A stretch of 16,946 nucleotides of DNA from Solobacterium sp. (GTDB lineage Bacteria; Bacillota_I; Bacilli_A; Erysipelotrichales; Erysipelotrichaceae). Positions 10,979-16,946 of this stretch are shown piece after piece (the first letter of the stretch is position 1; each line of letters starts with the position of its first letter). Made by a program: the position numbers and the translations under genes. Under the pieces are notes generated by a model. It made no database searches and was not told the origin of the DNA. It was given only the letters and a program-made list of their open reading frames with translations. Location: assembly GCA_016280695.1 (NCBI GenBank), contig JAEEHG010000276.1:1-16946 (forward strand). Reading direction: 5' to 3'.

Positions 10979-12496
10979 ATGAGCAACATTCACGTTGAAC
11001 CGTATATTCCGGATGAAGATTATGACAATCCGGCAATGGTGACCGACTTCTATGAATTCACCATGGCAAACTGCCTGTTCCTGCACGGCTACAAGGATAC
11101 TGTCATGGTCTTTGACATGTTCTTCCGGGAGAATCCGGATGACATGGGCTACTCAATCAGCTGCGGCCAGCGGAAACTGGTGAAGTTCCTGCGGGAATAC
11201 CATTTCACCGAACGCGATCTGATCTGGCTGCGCACCAAGGGCATGAGCGAGGAATTCTGTGAATATCTGCGGAATTACCGCTGGAAAGGCGATATGTATG
11301 CCCTGAAGGAAGGCACTGTCTGCTACCCGCAGGTGCCGATGGTACGGATTGAATGCGACATGGTCGGGGCGATCCTGATTGAAACCTACCTGCTGCAGAC
11401 AATGAATTTCCATTCCCTGATCGCCACCAAGGCAACCCGCATTTCCGGCCTGGCAACCCACACGCCGCGGAATGTCATGGAGTTCGGCACGCGCCGGGCC
11501 CAGGGCGCTTCGGCCGGCAATGACGGCGCATATGCGGCGGTGCTGGGCGGCTGTGTCGGTACGGCCAACTGCCTGGCGGAGATGAAGTACGGACCGGAGG
11601 TCAAAGCGGTCGGCACGATCGCGCACAGCTTTATCGAATTCTTCCCGAGTGAACTGGATGCCTTCCGGGCTTATGCCGCGACCTATCCGGACAATGTGTC
11701 ACTGCTGCTGGACACATACAATATCTTCGAGAGCGGGCTGCCGAACCTGATCCGGCTGGACGATGAACTGGCGGCGATGTATCCGGACAATCCGAATCGC
11801 CGCGTCAAGAGTGCCCGGATCGACTCCGGTGACCTGGCCCGCGGCTACAAGAAACTGCGCAAGGCGCTGGACCGGGCCGGAAAGCCATATGTCAAGCTGG
11901 TGGCTTCCAACTCGCTGGATGAAAACAAGATCGCTGATATGGAACGTTATGAAGATGCCCACTTCGATTCCTATGGGGTCGGTGAGAAGCTGATTACTTC
12001 CTATACTGATCCGGTGTTCGGCGGTGTCTATAAGCTGGTTGCGGTCAGGCAGGCAGACGGCACCTATGCCCCGAAGATGAAGTGCTCCGATTCGCCGTCC
12101 AAGGCAATTATCCCGGGAAAACTGATGGCCTGGCGGATGTACGATGCGGAAGACAAGGCCCAGTGCGATATCATCGCCATGGATGATGAAGTCATCGAAG
12201 CCGGCAAGCCGGTCCAGGTAGTCAATCTGGACCCGGATGATTTCGATCCGAAGAAAACCCTGGTCCCGGTGCGGGTGGAAAAGCTGCTGGTGCCGCATAT
12301 CATCGGCGGTGAACTGGCCATTGACCTGCCGTCCATCACGGAAAAGAAGGAATATATTAAGGACCAGCTCGAAAACCATGTCTGGGAGAGTGAACTGCGG
12401 CCGCAGATGCCGCATAAGCATTATGTGGATATGACCCTCAAGGTGGCGGAAGTCCGGGAAGAAATGTACCGGATCCTGCACGGAGGAAGCATTTGA
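10979..12496 (+). CDS. pncB: Nicotinate phosphoribosyltransferase
   Basis: The enzyme joins nicotinate and phosphoribosyl pyrophosphate to give nicotinate mononucleotide, driven by ATP through a phosphohistidine. The protein has 505 residues, slightly longer than many homologues. Family motifs are VTDFYEFTMA (21-30), EFGTRRAQG (from 168) and GTIAHSFIE, where His216 is the expected phosphorylated histidine. ARIDSGDLA and the phosphate-binding SNSLDE stretch come further on. AGGAGG at 10966-10971 sits seven bases before the ATG at 10979 and overlaps the pncA stop. An in-frame GTG at 10961 is upstream of that site and is rejected. The stop overlaps the TTG start of nadD. It is the second enzyme of the operon. 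Confidence 0.95.
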   Translation: MSNIHVEPYIPDEDYDNPAMVTDFYEFTMANCLFLHGYKDTVMVFDMFFRENPDDMGYSISCGQRKLVKFLREYHFTERDLIWLRTKGMSEEFCEYLRNYRWKGDMYALKEGTVCYPQVPMVRIECDMVGAILIETYLLQTMNFHSLIATKATRISGLATHTPRNVMEFGTRRAQGASAGNDGAYAAVLGGCVGTANCLAEMKYGPEVKAVGTIAHSFIEFFPSELDAFRAYAATYPDNVSLLLDTYNIFESGLPNLIRLDDELAAMYPDNPNRRVKSARIDSGDLARGYKKLRKALDRAGKPYVKLVASNSLDENKIADMERYEDAHFDSYGVGEKLITSYTDPVFGGVYKLVAVRQADGTYAPKMKCSDSPSKAIIPGKLMAWRMYDAEDKAQCDIIAMDDEVIEAGKPVQVVNLDPDDFDPKKTLVPVRVEKLLVPHIIGGELAIDLPSITEKKEYIKDQLENHVWESELRPQMPHKHYVDMTLKVAEVREEMYRILHGGSI

Positions 12497-13122
12497 GCCG
12501 GGCCCTCGTCTTTGTCGGGGCGTTCAATCCCGTCACCCGGGCCCACGTGGAAACGGCGGATTATGCCAGAAGGGAACTGGGCTTTGACCAGGTGATCTTC
12601 GTGCCGTCAAAACAGGAATATATCCGTCACGACCAGGAGAAGGATTATGCCTTCAGTGATGACCTGCGGCTGCATACGCTGCAGAAAATTGCCGCGGCAC
12701 GCCCGTGGATGCTGGTGTCGGATTATGAGCTGAACCTGGATCATCAGCCCCGCACCTGGCAGACCCTGCAGGCCCTGCGGGCTAAAACCGGGATGGAGCT
12801 GAAACTGCTGCTGGGTTCCGACAAACTGAATGAAATCCAGCATGGCTGGCGGCATATTCCGGAAATCTGCCGGGAATTCGGGATCGCGGTCATGAGCCGG
12901 AACGGTGATGACACTGCGGCAATCATCCGCAGCGATCCGTATCTGGCGTCCCTGTCACCCTGGCTGACCGTAGTGAATGTACCTGATGTCTATCAGCATA
13001 TATCTTCCAGCAAAGTCCGCCGGGCCCTGGCTGCGGGTGAGCTGGATACAGCGGCAGAATACCTGCCTGAGGAAATCCATGATCTGATTCCGATGATGCG
13101 GAAGATGGAGACAGAAAGATGA
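12493..13122 (+). CDS. nadD: Nicotinate-nucleotide adenylyltransferase, TTG start
   Basis: NadD transfers AMP from ATP to nicotinate mononucleotide, giving NaAD. The protein has 209 residues. The nucleotidyltransferase signature near the N-terminus reads GAFNPVTRAH, so the usual HxGH is TxAH, closer to the TxGH of CoaD; the second, catalytic histidine is kept. LLGSDKLNEIQHGWR and the C-terminal ISSSKVRRAL fit the ISSTxIR motif. The start is TTG at 12493-12495, overlapping the TGA of pncB (TTGA), with GGAGG at 12482-12486 six bases upstream. The signature lies only about ten residues in, which fixes this start. Context between pncB and nadE makes NadD more likely than another member of the superfamily. 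Its stop overlaps the nadE start (ATGA). Confidence 0.85.
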   Translation: MSRALVFVGAFNPVTRAHVETADYARRELGFDQVIFVPSKQEYIRHDQEKDYAFSDDLRLHTLQKIAAARPWMLVSDYELNLDHQPRTWQTLQALRAKTGMELKLLLGSDKLNEIQHGWRHIPEICREFGIAVMSRNGDDTAAIIRSDPYLASLSPWLTVVNVPDVYQHISSSKVRRALAAGELDTAAEYLPEEIHDLIPMMRKMETER

Positions 13123-15071
13123 AAAATACATATGTAAAAGCAGCGGCGGCAGTCCCGTCCGTAACAATCGGCCTGCCGGCAGCCAATGCTGCAGAAACGA
13201 TTAAACTGATGCAGGCGCACGCTGACTGCGGCGTGATCGTATTTCCCGAGCTCGGCCTGACGGCCTGCACATGCGGGGATCTGTTTGCGCAGTCGGCATT
13301 GCTGGACGCAGCGGAAGCGGCGCTGCTGGAAGTCGCGGCGGCCAGTGCGAAACTGCCGGGACAGACAGCGGTTGTCGGTCTGCCGCTGCGGTTTGAAGGG
13401 AGCCTGTTCAATTGTGCCGCGTTTGTCAGCGGCGGGGAAGTCGCCGGGATTGTTCCCAAGAGTTTTATCCCGGCATACGGTTCCAAGGCAGAGGGACGCT
13501 GGTTTGCTTCAGGCGAAAAGATCATCGGCCGGGAAATCATGATCGGCGGTGTGCCGGTGCCGTTCGGCATTGATGTGCTGGCTGAAGATGCTGTCAGCGG
13601 CGCGGTGCTCGGGGCCCTGCTGTCTGAGGATCTCTTTGTCCCGGACAGCCCGGCCATGCACGCGGCCATGGCCGGTGCTCAGATTATTGCCGTTCCGGCG
13701 GCTTTTGAAGAAGCGGTCCGCCAGGCTGAATACCGGCGGCAGACTGTTGTCCATACCAGCCGTACCGGCAGATGTGCCTGTGTGTTCGCATCGGCCGGCA
13801 ATGATGAAAGCACAACCGACCTGGTGTACAGCGGCCAGGCCCTGCTTGCGGCCAACGGGCATCTCAAAGGCGAAAGCATCATGTCGGAAGACAGCCATGT
13901 GATCACAGCCCTGATTGATCTGGAAGAATTGATGCATGACCGTTACGCGCAGAATACCTTTGCGGCGGCGGACAGCACCTGGTACCGGCATGTCCCGGTC
14001 AGTGTAAAGCCGTGCGGCAAGCCGGAGATGACAGTAAATGAACTCAAGACAATGCTGGTCAGGGAAAAAGCCCAGCCGCAGCGGCTGCCGTTTGTCCCGG
14101 CGGATTATACCGAAAAAGCGGAACGCAGCATGCAGATCCTGCGGATTCAGGCTGCCGGGCTGATCGGCCGGCTGAAACGGACCGGCATCCGCACCCTGGT
14201 GATCGGGGTCTCCGGGGGGCTGGACAGCACCCTGGCGCTGCTTGTCTGCCATGAAGCGAAAAAGCGCCTGCCGGACATCCGCACCATCGGCATTACCATG
14301 CCGAGCCAGGGCAATACAACCGATCTGACCAAGGACAACGCGCTGCGGCTCATGGAAGCCCTGCAGGTGGAAAGCCGGGAAATCCCGATCCGTGATACCG
14401 TGGAAAGCCACCTGATGGATATCGGCCATGCGCGGGAATATCAGGGCGAAGGGGATACCGCTTATGAAAATGCCCAGGCCCGCATGCGGACCATGATCCT
14501 GATGGATGTGGCGAATATGGAAAACGGCCTGGTTGTCGGCACCGGTGATCTGTCGGAGCTGGCGCTTGGCTGGTGCACATACAACGGTGACCATATGTCC
14601 ATGTACGATGTCAACGGGGACGTGCCCAAGACCCTGGTCCGCCATATCTGTGACAGTTATGCGGATCTGTGCGGCAATAAGGAACTGCATGATGTGCTCA
14701 AGGCCGTGATCGGTACGCCGATTTCTCCGGAACTGACGCCGAACAGGAAGGGCAGGATTGCCCAGAAGACAGAGGAAAAGATCGGCAAGTATGATCTGAA
14801 CGATTTCTTCCTGTATCAGGCCCTGCGTTACGGCTATGCCCCGGACAAGGTCATCGGCCTGGCCATGGCGGCCTATCCGGAAATCCGCAAGCCGGATATG
14901 AAGGAAGCAGCGCTGCGCTTCTACCGGCGGTTCTTCAGCCAGCAGTTCAAACGCAGCTGCATGCCGGACGGCCCGAAGGTCGGTAGTATCGACCTGAGTC
15001 CGCGCGGTGACTGGCACATGCCCAGTGACGCTTCGGCAGCCCTGTGGCTTGATATCATTAAAAACTGCTGA
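13119..15071 (+). CDS. nadE: NAD synthetase with N-terminal glutaminase-like domain (catalytic Cys replaced by Ser)
   Basis: NadE amidates NaAD to NAD using ATP. The protein has 650 residues in two parts. The N-terminal nitrilase-fold domain (1 to about 280) normally hydrolyses glutamine with a Glu-Lys-Cys triad. Glu44 (FPELGLTAC) and Lys114 (VPKSFIP) are present, but the nucleophile position is Ser169 in LLSEDLFVP, where homologues have CEDLW. The usual NLSASNE loop is also changed, to AVPAAFE. The C-terminal synthetase domain looks intact: SGGLDS at 365-370, GTGDLSELALGWCTYNGDHM, SPELTP and QKTEEKIGKYDLNDFFLYQ. It may therefore depend on free ammonia. The ATG overlaps the nadD stop and has GGAG eight bases upstream. 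It is the last gene of the NAD operon. Confidence 0.93.
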   Translation: MKNTYVKAAAAVPSVTIGLPAANAAETIKLMQAHADCGVIVFPELGLTACTCGDLFAQSALLDAAEAALLEVAAASAKLPGQTAVVGLPLRFEGSLFNCAAFVSGGEVAGIVPKSFIPAYGSKAEGRWFASGEKIIGREIMIGGVPVPFGIDVLAEDAVSGAVLGALLSEDLFVPDSPAMHAAMAGAQIIAVPAAFEEAVRQAEYRRQTVVHTSRTGRCACVFASAGNDESTTDLVYSGQALLAANGHLKGESIMSEDSHVITALIDLEELMHDRYAQNTFAAADSTWYRHVPVSVKPCGKPEMTVNELKTMLVREKAQPQRLPFVPADYTEKAERSMQILRIQAAGLIGRLKRTGIRTLVIGVSGGLDSTLALLVCHEAKKRLPDIRTIGITMPSQGNTTDLTKDNALRLMEALQVESREIPIRDTVESHLMDIGHAREYQGEGDTAYENAQARMRTMILMDVANMENGLVVGTGDLSELALGWCTYNGDHMSMYDVNGDVPKTLVRHICDSYADLCGNKELHDVLKAVIGTPISPELTPNRKGRIAQKTEEKIGKYDLNDFFLYQALRYGYAPDKVIGLAMAAYPEIRKPDMKEAALRFYRRFFSQQFKRSCMPDGPKVGSIDLSPRGDWHMPSDASAALWLDIIKNC

Positions 15072-15094
15072 GAGCGGCAGGGGCGAAAAAGAGA

Positions 15095-15100
15095 TATACT
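15095..15100 (+). promoter_or_regulatory. Weak candidate -10 box upstream of the M20 amidohydrolase
   Basis: TATACT lies in the 75-base gap after nadE, 46 bases before the next ATG, and matches the -10 consensus at five of six positions. No recognisable -35 box is found at the right distance. With no terminator after nadE, read-through from the NAD operon is as likely as a separate promoter. Confidence 0.25.
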
Positions 15101-15146
15101 GAATCTGAATCGGCATACACATATGATTAGAAAGAGGTGATTGAGT

Positions 15147-16358
15147 ATGCTTACACCTGAAATGATCTGTCAGGAAGCAGCGGAACTGAAGGAATATACC
15201 CGTACACTGCGCCGGACATTTCACCGGATGCCCGAAATCAGCGGCCAGGAATTCAAGACCAGGGCCCGTATTGAAGAAGAACTGAACAGTCTCGGGATAC
15301 CGTTTATTGAGCTTCCGGGAACGGGACTGATCGGTAAAATCGATACCGGTAAACCCGGTCTGCATCTGGCCCTGCGGGCGGATATTGACGGGCTGCCTGT
15401 ACCTGAGAATGCCTGCAATCTGAAGAATGAGCGGGTTGTCCGCAGTGATACACCGGAAACCACATGTCATGCCTGCGGCCATGATGCCCATATGGCCATG
15501 TGCCTGACCGCGGGAAAGATCCTGATGGCACACAAGGATGATCTCTGCGGCATCATCTACCTGTGTTTTGAAGAAGGGGAAGAAACAAATATCGGCTGGC
15601 CGGCAATGCTGAAGGCGCTGGAAGATCTGGATATTGACGCAGTCTGGGGCATTCATGTCTATGCCGCGATGGATACCGGCACACTGTGTGTCGCACCCGG
15701 TCCGCGGATGGCGGGCATGAGCTGGGTGCAGCCGCATTTCCATGGCCGCGGCGGGCATGGTTCACGGCCTGACCTTTCCATCAATCCGACGATCTGTGCC
15801 GCCAACTTTGTTGTCAATACTGCCACGGCCCTGACCCAGAAGGTGAAGGCCGGAGAGACGGTTACATACGGTCTGACTTCCCTGCAGGGCGGAGCGGTAG
15901 GCAATGTCATCCCGGATGACTGCAAAGTCCTGGGAACCTTCCGGTTCTTCAACATGGAAGAAGGACTGAAAGCGGTGGATCTGGCCACCCGGGTCGCAAA
16001 GGACACAGCGGATATGTATGGCTGCACAGTTGATGAACTGCCGGATCTTGATAAAGTACTCCCGCCGACCATCAATGATCCGGAAGTGGCCGGCATTCTG
16101 GTCAAGGCGTTCGGGGATATGCTGCCGGCAGGCACGGTTGTTGACCATGAGCCATGGTACGCGACGGAGACCTTTGCCCAGTATCTGGCAAAGTATCCGG
16201 GAGCGTTCATGCATCTGGGTATCCGCAATGCCGAACTGGGTTCCGGGGCTGAGCATCACAACACCTACTTTGATGTAGATGAAGACGCGCTGCCGACCGG
16301 CGTTGCCTGCACCGTCCGCTTTGTGACGGCACTCAATGAAGCCGGTTTCAAGAGATAA
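15147..16358 (+). CDS. M20-family metallo-amidohydrolase (M20D type)
   Basis: The protein has 403 residues and belongs to the amidohydrolases related to hippurate hydrolase, IAA-amino acid hydrolases and N-acetyl-diaminopimelate deacetylase. These remove an acyl group from an amino acid in the cytoplasm using two metal ions; the substrate here cannot be told. Motifs are LRADIDGLPV (from 76), CHACGHDAHM (107-116, probable ligands Cys110 and His112), FEEGEE (141-146, with Glu145 and Glu146), GIHV (His170), GRGGHGSRPD in the dimerisation lid, and HHNTYFDVDEDAL (His371). No signal peptide is seen. ATG 15147 has an AAGAGGTGA-like site at 15132-15140; an in-frame TTG at 15141 abuts that site and is less likely. 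It lies 75 bases after nadE and ends before a strong terminator. Confidence 0.88.
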   Translation: MLTPEMICQEAAELKEYTRTLRRTFHRMPEISGQEFKTRARIEEELNSLGIPFIELPGTGLIGKIDTGKPGLHLALRADIDGLPVPENACNLKNERVVRSDTPETTCHACGHDAHMAMCLTAGKILMAHKDDLCGIIYLCFEEGEETNIGWPAMLKALEDLDIDAVWGIHVYAAMDTGTLCVAPGPRMAGMSWVQPHFHGRGGHGSRPDLSINPTICAANFVVNTATALTQKVKAGETVTYGLTSLQGGAVGNVIPDDCKVLGTFRFFNMEEGLKAVDLATRVAKDTADMYGCTVDELPDLDKVLPPTINDPEVAGILVKAFGDMLPAGTVVDHEPWYATETFAQYLAKYPGAFMHLGIRNAELGSGAEHHNTYFDVDEDALPTGVACTVRFVTALNEAGFKR

Positions 16359-16383
16359 TCCGCATTACCAATCGGACATCTGC

Positions 16384-16422
16384 AAAAGCTTCCGGGAGTG
16401 AATTAACCGGAAGCTTTTCTTT
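16384..16422 (+). terminator. Rho-independent terminator after the M20 amidohydrolase
   Basis: A perfect 12-pair stem, AAAAGCTTCCGG (16384-16395) with CCGGAAGCTTTT (16407-16418), closes an 11-base loop and ends in TTTTCTTT. The A-rich left side could also make it work on the opposite strand. It lies 25 bases after the amidohydrolase stop. Confidence 0.9.
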
Positions 16423-16460
16423 GTGAATATGCGGAGAATCTTTCTAATATCCTCCCGTTT

Positions 16461-16469
16461 TGCTAGAAT
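16461..16469 (+). promoter_or_regulatory. Extended -10 promoter element directly before the HAD gene
   Basis: TGCTAGAAT is an extended -10 element (TGn plus TAGAAT) ending seven bases before the A of the HAD start codon, so transcription would begin at or next to the ATG. No good -35 box goes with it. An alternative pair is TTGTGA (16421-16426) with TAATAT (16445-16450), 18 bases apart, which would give a leader of about 20 bases that still lacks a ribosome site. Confidence 0.45.
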
Positions 16470-16476
16470 TAGTTTC

Positions 16477-16946
16477 ATGAAAACAGTCATCTGGGATTAT
16501 AACGGTACAATTCTTGACGATCTGGACATCTGTCTGCAGATCGAAAATGAAATGCTGAAAGAACGCAGTATGCCGGCCTGGCCGGTAGACCGAGAAACAT
16601 ACCTGGATCATTTTGGTTTTCCGGTTATTGATTATTACTATTACATCGGATATACGTTTGAAAACGAGACCTACGATGATATCTCGGTTGAGTTCAATGA
16701 ACGGTATGATGAACTGTTTGACAATGCCGGTCTGATGGCGGAATTCCTGCCTGCCATTCTGCGTTCTAAAGCGAACGGCAACCGGAACGTGATTCTTTCC
16801 GCATGTCAGCATGATAAACTGATCAGCCAGTGCTCGCGGCTGGGGATCGCACAGTATTTTGATGAGATCCTGGGCATTGACAACCTGCTGGCCGGATCCA
16901 AGACGGAGATGGCGCTGAAATGGCTGGAACAGTCAAAGACAGATCC
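16477..16946 (+). CDS. HAD-superfamily hydrolase, N-terminal part (3' end outside window)
   Basis: The frame from ATG 16477 stays open to the window edge and gives 156 residues. It begins with VIWDYNGTILDD, the HAD nucleophile motif, with Asp7 as the expected phosphorylated residue. Asn9 stands where most members have Asp, a variant I recall from phosphoglycolate-phosphatase-like proteins of Bacillota. A helical cap follows with an odd tyrosine cluster (IDYYYYIGY), then motif II as VILSAC near residue 107, and a probable motif III lysine in SKTEMALKWL. The start is fixed by the motif seven residues in, yet no ribosome site precedes it. GC is lower than in the neighbours: three 60-base lines counted within it gave about 35, 40 and 52 percent. 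Substrate unknown. Confidence 0.8.
   Translation, partial: MKTVIWDYNGTILDDLDICLQIENEMLKERSMPAWPVDRETYLDHFGFPVIDYYYYIGYTFENETYDDISVEFNERYDELFDNAGLMAEFLPAILRSKANGNRNVILSACQHDKLISQCSRLGIAQYFDEILGIDNLLAGSKTEMALKWLEQSKTD

Noticed and set aside
15065..15080. Hairpin CTGCTG-AGAG-CGGCAG at the end of nadE as a terminator
   Set aside because: The stem has only six pairs and is followed by GGGCGAAAAA, not a T run.
13509..15758. Long open frame of 749 codons on the minus strand opposite nadE and the amidohydrolase
   Set aside because: The plus strand carries two well-recognised enzymes across it. The minus frame gives a low-complexity protein with no recognisable domain, and such shadows are common opposite GC-rich genes.

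Overview
The window reads as a chromosomal segment of a Gram-positive bacterium of the Bacillota with moderately high GC. The heat-shock gene order hrcA-grpE-dnaK-dnaJ, the strong AGGAGG ribosome binding sites and the style of the proteins support this. The Erysipelotrichia (a high-GC member) is my best guess for the class, but that is an inference from general resemblance, not a search. All fifteen genes I can support lie on the plus strand. They are tightly packed, and no gap longer than about 125 bases lacks a gene. I see no tRNA, rRNA, CRISPR array, insertion sequence or prophage gene.

Region 1 (1-8313) is a heat-shock chaperone operon: the C-terminal part of hrcA (cut by the window edge), grpE, dnaK, an inserted gene for a secreted lipoprotein polysaccharide deacetylase, dnaJ and clpB, closed by a clear terminator at 8286-8313. 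HrcA is the repressor of such operons; its usual CIRCE operator would lie upstream of the window. DnaK, DnaJ, GrpE and ClpB together form the disaggregation machine. The deacetylase is the odd member. clpB carries a good internal start that would give the short form lacking the N domain.

Region 2 (8314-9525) is a two-gene unit: a LUD-domain protein and a small three-helix membrane protein, between two terminators.

Region 3 (9526-15071) is an NAD salvage operon: an NrtR-type Nudix/winged-helix regulator, then nicotinamidase (pncA), nicotinate phosphoribosyltransferase (pncB), nicotinate-mononucleotide adenylyltransferase (nadD) and NAD synthetase (nadE). Together they run the whole route from nicotinamide through nicotinate, NaMN and NaAD to NAD. 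A perfect inverted repeat with the GT-N7-AC core of NrtR operators sits on the predicted transcription start, so the operon is probably autoregulated. In NadE the position of the catalytic cysteine of the glutaminase domain holds a serine, which suggests an ammonia-dependent enzyme carrying a dead glutaminase domain.

Region 4 (15072-16946) holds an M20-family amidohydrolase, a strong terminator, and the start of a HAD-family phosphatase-like gene that runs off the window. That last gene has lower GC than its neighbours and no ribosome binding site, and may be read from a leaderless mRNA.

The points most worth a second look are the Cys-to-Ser change in NadE, the NrtR operator and its operon, the lipoprotein deacetylase inside the chaperone operon, and the internal start in clpB. 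I did not find a wholly new defence or mobile system here.
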